The notes below the pieces were generated by a model that saw only the letters and a program-made list of their open reading frames with translations, had not been told where the DNA came from and made no database searches. The position numbers and the translations under genes were made by a program. From Hyphomicrobiales bacterium (GTDB taxonomy: Bacteria; Pseudomonadota; Alphaproteobacteria; Rhizobiales; Beijerinckiaceae): a DNA stretch of 64,000 nt. The stretch is taken from the NCBI GenBank assembly GCA_019075905.1, contig JAGXAM010000012.1:1-64000 (forward strand), in the 5' to 3' direction. This document shows, piece after piece, positions 17,065 to 26,211 of this stretch (the stretch's first letter is position 1; every line of letters starts with the position of its first letter).

Positions 17065-18750
17065 ATGCAGACCCAAAATCAACTTGCGCCCTCGATCCTT
17101 GAATCCTTCACACCCAAATCCATCACCGTGCTGCGCGAGGGCTATCGCCTCGATGCCTTGCGCGCCGATGCGATAGCCGGACTGACCGTGGCGATTGTGG
17201 CGCTGCCGCTGTCGATGGCCATTGCCATTGCCTGCGGGGCGCGGCCTGAGGACGGGCTTTATGCCTCGATCGTCGGTGGATTTTTTCTGTCGGTGTTCGG
17301 GGGCAGCCGCTTCCAGATCGGCGGGCCGGCGGGAGCCTTTATCGTCGTCGTCGCCACTGCCATTCACAGCTTTGGTTATGAAGGGTTCCTGCTGGCGGTG
17401 GTGATGGCCGGATTTTTTCTGGTGCTGGCGGGCCTGCTGCGGCTTGGCTCCTTTGCCCGCTATGTGCCGCATCCGGTGATTGTGGGATTCACGGCGGCCG
17501 TGGCGATATTGATTTTCAGCAGTGAAATCAAGGATATGTTCGGCCTGCACCCCGGCCCGCAGCCGGCGGCGCTGTTCCCCAAGCTCGCGGTTCTGGCGCG
17601 TTCCTGGGCCACTTTCAGTCCGGCGTCGACGGCGCTGTCGATCGGCTCGATCATTCTCATCGTGGCGCTGCGCCGCTGGCGCCCGAAATGGCCGGGCTAT
17701 ATTGTGGCGGTGGCGGCGGCTTCGGTGCTGACCGCGGGGCTGCATCTGAACGTGCCGACCCTCGGCTCGGTGTTCGGGGCCATGCCGCAGGGCCTCAATG
17801 TGCCGCATGTGCCGCATGTTTCGATTGACCTTATCATCAAGCTCCTGCCGACGGCGCTGATTTTTGCGGCGCTGGGTTCGATTGAATCACTTCTGTCGGC
17901 AGTCGTGGCGGACAGCATGACCGGGCGGCGGCACCGCTCGAATGTGGAGCTGGTGGCGCAGGGCATCGCCAATATCATGTCGGCGCTGTTCGGCGGTCTG
18001 GCGGTCACAGGCGTAGTGGCGCGCACGGCGGCTAATATTCGCGCGCATGCGCATGGCCCCATGGCCGGGATGTTTCATTCTGCCTTCCTGCTGCTGTTCC
18101 TTGTGGCTGGCGGGCCGCTGATCGAGCGCATTCCGCTGGCGGCGCTGGCGGCGGTGCTGGGCATCGTCTGCTGGAACATGGCCGATCGCAAGAATTTTGT
18201 GGCCCTGCTGCGCCATGATCGCAGCGAAGCCATGCTGCTGCTGACGACATTCCTGCTGACCCTGTTCACGACGCTGACGGTGGGCATTGGCGTCGGTGTC
18301 ACGCTCGGGGCGCTGACGTTCATGCATCGCATGGCGGGGCTGACAGGGGTGGCGGTGGTGTCACCGGCCGAGATCGAGGAAAATGACGAGGACGCGGATG
18401 CGGCCCTGCCGCCGCATTCCGACAAGGTGCTGGTGACGCGCATCGAAGGGCCGTTCTTCTTTGGCGCGGCGAGCGAGATCGGCCGCGTGCTCGAGCGGCT
18501 CGGCGACCGGCCGCTGGCCTTTGTCATCGACCTCGTCGGCGTGCCGCTAGCTGATTCCAGCGGCGCGCAGACCCTGCATGATTTCATTGCACGGGAGCGC
18601 CAGCGCGGTGCCCAAATCTATCTTGCCAATGTAGCGCCTAAAGTGCGCGAGGTACTGGAGCGCGCGCATATTGGTGCGCCGCTGGTGACCTTCTGCGGGC
18701 CGACCCGCGATGCGGTGTTGCAGGCGGTGGCGGCGACTTCGGAGGCGTGA
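17065..18750 (+). CDS. SulP family anion transporter with STAS domain
   Basis: This secondary transporter of the SLC26/SulP family could carry sulfate, bicarbonate or another anion; the sequence does not decide. The 561-residue protein has 10-14 hydrophobic helices beginning at [20 protein letters not shown], the SulP signature [20 protein letters not shown], and [13 protein letters not shown]-terminal STAS domain ([20 protein letters not shown] ... [16 protein letters not shown]) completes it. ATG 17065 directly follows an in-frame TTG at 17062; the ribosome site is weak for both. It converges on guaB. Confidence 0.92.
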   Translation: MQTQNQLAPSILESFTPKSITVLREGYRLDALRADAIAGLTVAIVALPLSMAIAIACGARPEDGLYASIVGGFFLSVFGGSRFQIGGPAGAFIVVVATAIHSFGYEGFLLAVVMAGFFLVLAGLLRLGSFARYVPHPVIVGFTAAVAILIFSSEIKDMFGLHPGPQPAALFPKLAVLARSWATFSPASTALSIGSIILIVALRRWRPKWPGYIVAVAAASVLTAGLHLNVPTLGSVFGAMPQGLNVPHVPHVSIDLIIKLLPTALIFAALGSIESLLSAVVADSMTGRRHRSNVELVAQGIANIMSALFGGLAVTGVVARTAANIRAHAHGPMAGMFHSAFLLLFLVAGGPLIERIPLAALAAVLGIVCWNMADRKNFVALLRHDRSEAMLLLTTFLLTLFTTLTVGIGVGVTLGALTFMHRMAGLTGVAVVSPAEIEENDEDADAALPPHSDKVLVTRIEGPFFFGAASEIGRVLERLGDRPLAFVIDLVGVPLADSSGAQTLHDFIARERQRGAQIYLANVAPKVREVLERAHIGAPLVTFCGPTRDAVLQAVAATSEA

Positions 18751-18755
18751 GGCGC

Positions 18756-20322
<1,567 letters not shown>

Positions 20323-20471
20323 TTAGCACGGCGCGGTGCCGTTGCAAAGGCGACATCGGCAGGCGGGCAGCAGCAGGGCCCGGAAACCGTGCCGCAGCGC
20401 GATCCGGATTTGGACAGGTTTATGGGTTGCGGCTAGATTGGGGTGGTCGCTACTGCCCTGCCGCGAGCCAG

Positions 20472-20935
20472 ATGATGTTCACGATTCGCGAAGATGACCT
20501 CACCTTGCGCCAGACGCGGGATTTGCTGGCGCTGCACCTAGCGGGCATGGCGGCGACATCACCGCCCGGCAGCGTTTTCGCGCTGGATTTATCCGGCCTG
20601 CAGGCCCCTGAAGTGACGGTGTTTTCGGCCTGGATGAACGAAAGCATTGCTGCCATTGGCGCCCTGAAAATGCTGGGCGCGGGGCATGGCGAGGTGAAAT
20701 CGATGCGAACGCACCCCGATTTCCTGCGCAGGGGGCGGGTTCGCAAATTCTCGACGCGATCATCGCGCGCGCTGCCGCCAGGGGTTGCCGGCGAATCAGC
20801 CTTGAGACCGGCAGCGGTCCTTCGTTCGAGCCGGCCCTTGCGCTCTACCGCTGCCGTGGGTTTACTTCCGGGGAGGCCTTTGCGCCCTATGTGAAAAGCG
20901 ATTTCAACCAGTTCCTCCATCTTGCCCTCGCTTGA
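20472..20935 (+). pseudogene. GNAT family N-acetyltransferase, frameshifted
   Basis: The first part (from ATG 20472 or 20475) encodes FTIREDDLTLRQTRDLLALH...EVKSMRTHPDFLRRG, the N-terminal half of a GNAT acetyltransferase. The second half continues in another frame: AGSQILDAIIARAAARGCRR, then SLETGSGPSFEPALALYRCRGF, ending at TGA 20933-20935. The switch lies in the five-G run 20731-20735; one more G would restore a single 154-residue protein with the acetyl-CoA loop RRGAGSQIL. It is a recent inactivation, a sequencing error or, less likely, a slippage site. The reading frame is otherwise intact, so decay must be very recent if real. Confidence 0.8.
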
Positions 20936-20984
20936 GCGCGCAAGCGCGTTACCGTGACAGGCGCGTAAATCCCATTATCATTTG

Positions 20985-21015
20985 ATTACGGTGACACATG
21001 CTTGATTCCCTTATT
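20985..21015 (+). repeat. Dispersed repeat copy 1 (R1)
   Basis: ATTACGGTGACACATGCTTG begins a 30-base unit ending in a CCCT/TTCC tract. It matches the other copies R2-R4 in this 1.7-kb stretch. R1 and the inverted R2 bound a 132-bp segment, like a MITE or a REP pair. Confidence 0.6.
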
Positions 21016-21086
21016 CCATCAGCTATCGCGCTTCGCATAGGCTTGCCAGAGCGGCATAGGCGGCACGGGCGGGCGCCGATCCCGTG

Positions 21087-21116
21087 AAGAGGGATAGTAG
21101 CAAGTGGCACCGTAAT
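21087..21116 (-). repeat. Dispersed repeat copy 2 (R2), inverted
   Basis: Read on the minus strand it starts ATTACGGTGCCACTTGCT and continues into a CCCT tract. It differs from R1 at about two of the first 18 positions. It closes the 132-bp inverted pair with R1, between the GNAT remnant and the zinc-finger gene. Confidence 0.55.
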
Positions 21117-21206
21117 TCCGATCCGGAGGCGGTCGTTCGCCGACTGTGCAAAAATCAAGAGTTTTGCACCATTCCGGACCGCCGCACGTCGTGACCGGGC
21201 GAGGAT

Positions 21207-21560
21207 TTACGAACCAAATCGTTCCCATGCTGTCTGGCGTGAGACCCCGAGCTTTTCACCAATCTTGGCCCAGCTGATTTCTCTTGCCCTTAGGGAGTCA
21301 ACGACTTCGCCCAAGTGCCGACGATGCGCTTCCGCAGTCGCGTTGAGCGGAGCGAGCACTTCAAGCAGTCTCTCGGTCGGCCAACTCGTCGGCTCGAAAT
21401 CGCGCGGCAGGGCTGCCTCTCCACTCATAAAAAGGCGACAAGCTTCAACGCATTCGTCGCAGATGCGAATGCCACCTGGCCCAGCCGCCAATTTAGCGAC
21501 TTCGTGTTCGGATTTTCCGCAGAACGAGCAGCATAGGCTCTTCTTGAGTGACAATTTCAT
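21207..21560 (-). CDS. ClpX-type C4 zinc finger protein with helix-turn-helix
   Basis: The 117-residue protein joins a zinc-binding domain like the N-terminus of ClpX (C11-X2-C14 in [12 protein letters not shown]34-X2-C37 in ICDECVEAC) to a C-terminal helix-turn-helix ([21 protein letters not shown], residues about 94-114). There is no ATPase domain, so it is not ClpX. It may be a DNA-binding protein using the ClpX-like domain for dimerisation or for contact with ClpX partners; that is inference. ACGGAGG lies six bases before ATG 21560. The promoter carries three direct repeats, suggesting autoregulation. Composition is lower in GC than the neighbours and the gene is flanked by repeats. Confidence 0.8.
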   Translation of the reverse strand: MKLSLKKSLCCSFCGKSEHEVAKLAAGPGGIRICDECVEACRLFMSGEAALPRDFEPTSWPTERLLEVLAPLNATAEAHRRHLGEVVDSLRAREISWAKIGEKLGVSRQTAWERFGS

Positions 21561-21570
21561 CGCGGCCTCC

Positions 21571-21627
21571 GTCAGGTTCGCCCTGACTGTAAGGGATAGC
21601 CTGACGTTTTGTCAAGGCAAGCCTGAC
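21571..21627 (-). promoter_or_regulatory. Promoter of the zinc-finger/HTH gene with three direct repeats
   Basis: On the minus strand TTGACA (21610-21615), a 17-bp spacer and TTACAG (21587-21592) form a good sigma-70 promoter. GTCAGGCTTGCC, GTCAGGCTATCC and GTCAGGGCGAACC end (reading minus) at 21616, 21594 and 21575. They flank and cover the promoter 22 and 18 bases apart. The last is also palindromic (GTCAGG-N5-CCTGAC, 21571-21587). Confidence 0.65.
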
Positions 21628-22010
21628 ACTCTTTGTTTTTCGAAAATTTAACTATCGGCGGTCGAGCAAATCTCAAGAATTTTGAAACAAAGCGAACCCG
21701 CTTAAATTCGGTGACACTTGCTTGATTTTCCCCATCCGAATTCCTCGCCTTGCGGCCCCGCCTGCGGGGTCGGGGGTCGCGGCCGGCGAGGGTAGCGAGG
21801 CGGGCCATGGCGCGGGGTTAGGTTGACGTGAGAGATGCGACTCACCTCCCTTCAGACTAAGCCAGATCATGGGTCGGCGGGCTTGGCTCCGCCGCGCTCG
21901 TTTGATATGCTTCAATTGTTCGCGTGACTGGCGAGAAAGGTGGATTACCACCGTGAAGCGCGAACGTAATCGCCGCTCGCCTGGGCACCCTTCAATCTTG
22001 AGGCGCCCTT
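21628..22010. other. Intergenic region, no gene seen
   Basis: This stretch between two divergent genes holds repeat R3 and otherwise GC-rich, unconserved-looking sequence. Both strands have open frames (for example 21673-21951 minus), but their composition is Pro/Ser/Arg-rich and they read through the repeat, so I do not call them genes. Confidence 0.5.
21705..21750 (+). repeat. Dispersed repeat copy 3 (R3)
   Basis: The unit begins AATTCGGTGACACTTGCTTG and continues CCCCATCCG and CTCGCCTTGCG. The last segments are shared with R4 but not with R1/R2, so R3 and R4 are the longer form of the repeat. Confidence 0.65.
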
Positions 22011-22481
22011 ATGTCCGATCCTACCATAATCTATAACTGGCGGCGCTTTGATAGCCGCATCACGACCTCGGGCCAGCCCACCGAGCTGCAACTTGTGGAA
22101 CTAAAGAAGCTCGGCATCGAGCATGTTATAAATCTTGGGCCACATACGCACGAGAATGCCTTGCAGGATGAGGCGGCATCCCTCGCTGATCTTGGATTGG
22201 CCTATATCCATATTCCTGTGGAATTTGAACGTCCGACCGAAGCGGACTTTGCCACGTTTTGCAGCGCGATGGGTGATATCAACGGCAAACCCGTCCATGT
22301 TCATTGCATTGCCAACCTAAGAGTATCCGCCTTTCTGTACCGGTGGCAGCGTGAAATTCCCGGAGGCGATGGGCTGCAAGCGCAAAAGTTGATGGATTCA
22401 GTGTGGCGGCCTGGAGGAGTGTGGGCTGCATTCATCGGAGATGAGGCCAGTATACTGTTGCCGCACCGCTTTCCAAAATAG
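22011..22481 (+). CDS. Protein tyrosine phosphatase family protein (DUF442-like)
   Basis: This is a small phosphatase-fold protein related to DUF442/beta-lactamase-hydrolase-like phosphatases. The 156-residue product has the family opening IYNWRRFDSRITTSGQPT, then GIEHVINLGPH, and a P-loop VHCIANLRVSAFLYRW. The loop reads Cys99-X4-Arg104, one residue shorter than the CX5R loop of classical tyrosine phosphatases. I recall HCxANxR-type loops in this group, so it may be a normal variant, but activity is uncertain. No operon partner is visible. It lies in the repeat-rich accessory stretch. Confidence 0.78.
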   Translation: MSDPTIIYNWRRFDSRITTSGQPTELQLVELKKLGIEHVINLGPHTHENALQDEAASLADLGLAYIHIPVEFERPTEADFATFCSAMGDINGKPVHVHCIANLRVSAFLYRWQREIPGGDGLQAQKLMDSVWRPGGVWAAFIGDEASILLPHRFPK

Positions 22482-22504
22482 TCTGCTTTTTGTTGTGCCG
22501 GATC

Positions 22505-22609
22505 TCAGCAGGCTTTCCAGCCCCAGGCCGGGTCATACATGACGGCGAACTCGCGTTCTTCAAAATACCTGATCTTTTTCAGGATCAGCGGGTCTTTGCG
22601 GGGCATCAT
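22505..22609 (-). CDS. Possible 34-residue small protein or gene remnant
   Basis: ATG 22609 (a second ATG at 22606) to TGA 22505 encodes MMPRKDPLILKKIRYFEER followed by EFAVMYDPAWGWKAC. It reads like real protein (charged and aromatic balance, WGW motif) and not like a GC-rich shadow. The upstream frame stops at TAA 22625-22627, inside the 22619-22638 palindrome, so a longer gene may have been truncated by the repeat. No Shine-Dalgarno is evident. I do not recognise the family. Confidence 0.35.
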   Translation of the reverse strand: MMPRKDPLILKKIRYFEEREFAVMYDPAWGWKAC

Positions 22610-22618
22610 CAGCAGCGT

Positions 22619-22680
22619 CCGCAATTACGTAATTGCGGTGAAACTTGCTTTATTCCCCCATCCGGCTCTCTCGCCTTGCG
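22619..22680 (+). repeat. Dispersed repeat copy 4 (R4) with a perfect 20-bp palindrome
   Basis: The left edge is a perfect palindrome at 22619-22638 (half-site CCGCAATTAC). It runs directly into the repeat body GCGGTGAAACTTGCTT, CCCCCATCCGG and CTCGCCTTGCG, shared with R3. The remaining bases to 22800 show nothing further. Confidence 0.65.
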
Positions 22681-22800
22681 CCCTCGCAATGGCCGACCGG
22701 GTCCCGCCGCGCCAAGCCTTGGCGTGCACTGAAAGGGCTTTGCAGCGCTACGAATTCGTGTTGTATTAGGACTGCCTAAATTAAATAAATATAGGGAGTC

Positions 22801-23049
22801 GACAATGCGATCCGGTGAGACTGGAAAGCTTTTGATGGGCGCCGGGCCGTGCTGGCCGGCGGCGTTCCCAAACTTGTCACGACCACGGTCAGCCTGCCTG
22901 ATCCCTTGCGGCAATTTCCCGGCGCCGACGCCGAGGCGACCTGGACCGTCGAAGTCATTAAAATGATCAATGCCTTCAAGGCACCGGTTGAGAAAGCGGA
23001 TGTCCCGGCTATCATTGCCTGTCTGGTCAAGCACAAGGGCATCCATTAG
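22801..23049 (+). pseudogene. Remnant of a sulfite dehydrogenase-type cytochrome c, heme motif missing
   Basis: One frame encodes VSLPDPLRQFPGADAEA and TWTVEVIKMINAFKAPVEKA followed by DVPAIIACLVKHKGIH. The two parts resemble the segments before and after the CXXCH heme site of SorB-like c-type cytochromes, but the heme-binding stretch between them is absent. The frame has a stop (TGA 22816-22818) before any signal peptide, and the only ATG with a plausible site (22805) is out of frame. I infer an internally deleted, dead gene. It sits 113 bases before a cytochrome b561 gene that could once have been its partner. Confidence 0.5.
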
Positions 23050-23162
23050 GCCTGGAGCCGAGGCGGGACGTGCCCGCCCCGCCCAGGGCACAAGTTTCTG
23101 CGCCTGACGCAAGATCCTGCGGGGTGCCACGCGCCGCCAACCAGCATCAAGGAGGAGCACCC

Positions 23163-23729
23163 ATGAATGTATCGAATGCATCTATGTCCGGTCGCCGTAC
23201 GAGCTATTCTGCGACGTCAAAATGGCTGCACTGGATCGTGGCGATCATTGTGATCGGCATGATTCCGGCGGGCATCATCATGTCGAAACTGCCCAAAGGC
23301 CCGGAAAAGCTGATGATCTTCGGCTATCATACCGAATTTGGCGTCCTTGTCCTGCTGCTGGTGATCTGGCGTTTCCTGACGCGGCTGGGTCATGGCACGC
23401 CAGCCCCGGTGGCGACGCTGAGCGCGTTCGAGCGCATCGCCTCGACCTCGGCCACCCATCTGCTTTATCTGCTGCTGTTGGCGATGCCGCTGATCGGCTG
23501 GCTGGCGGTTTCGGCCTTGGGCGGGCATATCGAGTTTTTCGGCCTGTTCCAGCTGCCGGCGCTGATGCCGAAGAATCCGGCCGTCGGCAAAATCCTGCTT
23601 GCCGCCCACAAGATCGGCGGCATCAGCATTCTGGTGCTGGTCTCGGCGCATATTCTCGCTGCGCTCTATCACGGTCTCGTCAAGCATGATGGCGTGTTCA
23701 GCCGCATGTGGCCGGGCGGCGAGGCCTGA
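23163..23729 (+). CDS. Cytochrome b561 family protein
   Basis: This is a four-helix membrane diheme cytochrome b that moves electrons between quinol and periplasmic partners. The 188-residue protein begins SATSKWLHWIVAIIVIGMI (first heme His) and has GYHTEFGVLVLLLVIWRFL, LLAAHKIGGISILVLVSAH and ALYHGLVKHDGVF. It ends RMWPG as in bacterial b561 proteins. AAGGAGGAG lies just before ATG 23163, which overrides the longer frame from 23070. It is upstream of the SigF-type promoter of the thioredoxin gene, so it belongs to a separate transcript, probably once with the cytochrome c remnant. Confidence 0.9.
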   Translation: MNVSNASMSGRRTSYSATSKWLHWIVAIIVIGMIPAGIIMSKLPKGPEKLMIFGYHTEFGVLVLLLVIWRFLTRLGHGTPAPVATLSAFERIASTSATHLLYLLLLAMPLIGWLAVSALGGHIEFFGLFQLPALMPKNPAVGKILLAAHKIGGISILVLVSAHILAALYHGLVKHDGVFSRMWPGGEA

Positions 23730-23801
23730 AGCGCGGCGCCACCATGCCGAAATTCGGCAGCCGGCTCACCGACTTGTGATCCATGCCAGTGGCCGGTTGA
23801 T

Positions 23802-23827
23802 GTAACCATTTCATAGGCCGGGACGAA
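23802..23827 (+). promoter_or_regulatory. SigF-type promoter upstream of the thioredoxin-ccdA pair
   Basis: GTAACC (23802-23807), 16 bases, CGAA (23824-23827). This is an exact match to the motif I remember for the heavy-metal ECF sigma factor SigF of Caulobacter. The predicted start is about 80 bases before ATG 23916. A second exact copy precedes bufA. Confidence 0.75.
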
Positions 23828-23915
23828 GTCATGTCAGGCGGAGGCGGTGCAAATTGGCAGCGCCATCGTCGCCGTCACTGGCAGCACCATAATCCACCCT
23901 TTGCAAGGAGCCACC

Positions 23916-24353
23916 ATGAACCGCCGTGACCTCGTTTCAAGTTTTGCCGCGCTGTTTGCAGCCGGGGCCTTGCCGGCCGCAGCCAAAGGCGCGATCAGCC
24001 CGCTCACCCCCGTCGGGGCGCCGTTTACACCGGCCGCCTTCAAGACGGCGCAGCAACAGGGCAAGCGCATCCTGATCCATATCGAGGCGAGCTGGTGCCC
24101 GACCTGCAAGGCGCAGCGGCCGATCATCCGCAAGCTTGCGGCAGAAAAGCAAAATCATGATGTGGTGATTTTCTCGGTGGATTTCGACCGACAAAAGAAC
24201 ATCGTGCGCGCCTTCCACGCGACCATGCAGAGCACGCTCATCGCCTTTCGCGGGCCGAAGGAAACCATGCGCTCGGTTGGTGATACCGACCCTGAATCCA
24301 TCGCCATGCTAATGGATTCGAATTTGCCGGGCGCCGGTATCAAGGGGTCGTAA
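23916..24353 (+). CDS. Exported thioredoxin-like protein
   Basis: This is a periplasmic thiol-disulfide protein. The 145-residue precursor has a twin-arginine-like start (MNRRDLVSSFAALFAAG) with a signal sequence ending near PAAAKG. A thioredoxin fold follows with active site ASWCPTCKAQ, a DsbD-gamma/thioredoxin_7-like arrangement. AAGGAG lies seven bases before ATG 23916. It is followed two bases later by a CcdA-like membrane reductase, its likely electron donor. Its promoter matches the SigF motif, tying it to the metal-stress regulon encoded at 27-31 kb. Confidence 0.88.
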   Translation: MNRRDLVSSFAALFAAGALPAAAKGAISPLTPVGAPFTPAAFKTAQQQGKRILIHIEASWCPTCKAQRPIIRKLAAEKQNHDVVIFSVDFDRQKNIVRAFHATMQSTLIAFRGPKETMRSVGDTDPESIAMLMDSNLPGAGIKGS

Positions 24354-24355
24354 GC

Positions 24356-25078
24356 ATGGTCGGTGCGGCGCCGCTTCTGGGCTTTGCGGCCGGATTGCTG
24401 TCGATCCTGTCGCCTTGCGTGCTGCCGGTGCTGCCGCTGGTGCTGACGGCGGCGCTGTCACAGCACAAGCTGGGGCCGCTGGCGCTGGCACTCGGGCTGG
24501 CCCTGTCCTTCGTCACCCTTGGCATGTTCATCGCGCTCGCGGGGTTTTCGCTCGGCCTCGATCAGGCGTGGTTTCAGAATGTCGCCGCGGTGCTGTTGAT
24601 GATTTTGGGGGTCATCCTGCTGGTGCCAATGCTGCAGGAGCGGGTTTCGCAGGCCGGCGGCCCCTTTGCCAACTGGGCGCAGCAGAGATTTGGCCGGCTG
24701 GCGGGCGAGGGACTCGGCGGCCAGTTTGGTGTCGGCGTGCTGCTCGGGGCGGTGTGGGCTCCCTGTGCCGGGCCCACCCTCGGTGCGGCATCGCTGCTGG
24801 CTGCGCAAGGCAAGGATCTGGGCATGGCGGCGCTGGTGATGGCGGCTTTTGGTCTCGGCACGGCACTGCCGCTGGTGGCGCTCGGCATGCTGTCACGCGA
24901 AGTGCTGGTGCGCTGGCGCGGGGCCATGAGCGCGGCGGGCACGCTCAGCCGTCAGGTCATGGGCGGCGTGTTCATGATCGCCGGTGTGCTGATCCTCAGC
25001 GGCCTCGAACAAAACCTCGAATCCTGGCTGACAAATGCCTCACCGGCGGCCCTGACGAGGCTGACGACCCATATCTGA
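24356..25078 (+). CDS. CcdA/DsbD-like transmembrane thiol reductant transporter
   Basis: This membrane protein moves reducing equivalents from cytoplasmic thioredoxin to periplasmic thioredoxin-like proteins. The 240-residue product has six hydrophobic segments and the two redox cysteines in SPCVLPVLPLV (first helix) and WAPCAGPTLGA (fourth), the CcdA pattern. The start is two bases after the stop of the thioredoxin gene, so the two form an operon. Together they could keep periplasmic cysteines of SCO proteins or of the BufA peptide reduced; that role is inference from context. It converges on the SCO gene. Confidence 0.9.
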   Translation: MVGAAPLLGFAAGLLSILSPCVLPVLPLVLTAALSQHKLGPLALALGLALSFVTLGMFIALAGFSLGLDQAWFQNVAAVLLMILGVILLVPMLQERVSQAGGPFANWAQQRFGRLAGEGLGGQFGVGVLLGAVWAPCAGPTLGAASLLAAQGKDLGMAALVMAAFGLGTALPLVALGMLSREVLVRWRGAMSAAGTLSRQVMGGVFMIAGVLILSGLEQNLESWLTNASPAALTRLTTHI

Positions 25079-25092
25079 TGCGCCTGGGGCGC

Positions 25093-25695
25093 TCAGCCGC
25101 CATCGAGCGCCGAATGGCCGGCAAGCACCGCACGGATTTTTGCCATTTGCGCGGCCGGCTTGTCCTGAAAATTGAAAAATCCGGCAAAGCTGCCGCGGGC
25201 ATCCATCAGATAGGCCGTGGCGCTGTGCTCCATGGTATAGTCTTTGCCGCTGCCCGGCTGCTTGCGGTAAAAAACGTGCCATTCTCTGGCGATGGTGGCG
25301 ATCTGCGCGGCGGTGCCGGTCAGGCCGATGATGCGCGGATCAAAAGATCTGACATAGGCCTGCATCACAGCCGGGGTGTCGCGGGCAGGGTCAATGGTGA
25401 CGAAGACATAGTTCATCTTGTCCGCATCTTTGCCTAAAATTTTGATGTCGCTGGCTAATTCTGTCAACGTCGCCGGGCAGACATCCGGGCAGTGGGTATA
25501 GCCGAAGAAGATGATGTAAGGCTTGCCCGCCAATTGGCTGGCGTTGAAGGGCTTGGCCTCGCCGGTCTCCAGTACGAAGGGGCCACCAAGGCCGGTTTCG
25601 GCCTGTCGCGGTGCCGGGCGCAGCAGGACGAGACCGGTCGCAGCGGCAAGAACGATCAAGGCGAGAATTCCCAGCCGGACCAGCCGGCGGCTCAC
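25093..25695 (-). CDS. SCO1/SenC family copper protein (copy 1)
   Basis: This is a membrane-anchored thioredoxin-fold protein that binds copper and helps load the CuA centre of cytochrome oxidase or acts as a thiol reductase. The 200-residue product has one N-terminal membrane anchor, the copper motif YTHCPDVCPATL and the third ligand His in MEHSATAYLMD. The start is GTG 25695, overlapping the TGA of the PCuAC gene (GTGA). It is the last gene of a three-gene SCO-PCuAC-SCO operon, a copper-delivery set. Confidence 0.93.
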   Translation of the reverse strand: MSRRLVRLGILALIVLAAATGLVLLRPAPRQAETGLGGPFVLETGEAKPFNASQLAGKPYIIFFGYTHCPDVCPATLTELASDIKILGKDADKMNYVFVTIDPARDTPAVMQAYVRSFDPRIIGLTGTAAQIATIAREWHVFYRKQPGSGKDYTMEHSATAYLMDARGSFAGFFNFQDKPAAQMAKIRAVLAGHSALDGG

Positions 25696-26174
25696 TTGCC
25701 CGCTCCGGCCGCCGGGGCCTGCATCGCCCCCATGCCGGTAACGCTGACTGTCACCACGATCTTGCCGGCATGGCGGAAGGTCATGTTCAAGGGAAAGCTG
25801 CTGCCGGCCTGCAGGGGCGTCTTCAGGCCTTCCAGCATGATGTGCTTGTGGAAGGGTTTCAGCACGACGCTGGCATGCGGCGGTATCACCAGCCCGCCCG
25901 AAATGGCTGTCATCGCCATAACGCCATTCTTCATGGTGGTCTGGTGCGCCATGGCGCTGCCCGCCACCGGGCTCGACAGGCTCTCAAGCCGGTCAGCCGT
26001 GGTGCCCTGATTGGTGATGGTCATATAGACGACGCCGACATCGGCCTTTGGCGGCGTGGCCCGTGCCCAGGCTTTGATGACGGCGATGGTGGTGGCCGGT
26101 GGCGCTGCCGCCGCATCCAGCAAGCCGAGCATGACGGCGATAGCGGCCATGGCGGCCCTTGCAGACATATTCAT
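25692..26174 (-). CDS. Periplasmic copper chaperone PCu(A)C
   Basis: PCuAC binds Cu(I) and hands it to SCO or directly to cytochrome oxidase. The 160-residue precursor has a signal peptide (ends AAAA-PPA) and the Met/His copper site: AHQTTMKNGVMAM and, about 30 residues later, PFHKHIMLEGLK, followed by FPLNMTF. GGAAGG precedes ATG 26174. It lies between two SCO genes in one operon, overlapping the downstream one by four bases. This arrangement supports joint copper delivery. Confidence 0.93.
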   Translation of the reverse strand: MNMSARAAMAAIAVMLGLLDAAAAPPATTIAVIKAWARATPPKADVGVVYMTITNQGTTADRLESLSSPVAGSAMAHQTTMKNGVMAMTAISGGLVIPPHASVVLKPFHKHIMLEGLKTPLQAGSSFPLNMTFRHAGKIVVTVSVTGMGAMQAPAAGAGK

Positions 26175-26211
26175 CCTTGATCCTTCCTGATCGCGCCTGG
26201 TCCTGCCGGCC

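Noticed and set aside
21673-21951. 92-codon minus frame and the 22609-23181 minus frame
   Set aside because: Both share a C-terminal GRKARxxDGxxKQVSP-like translation only because they read through repeats R3 and R4. No gene-like domain or ribosome site.
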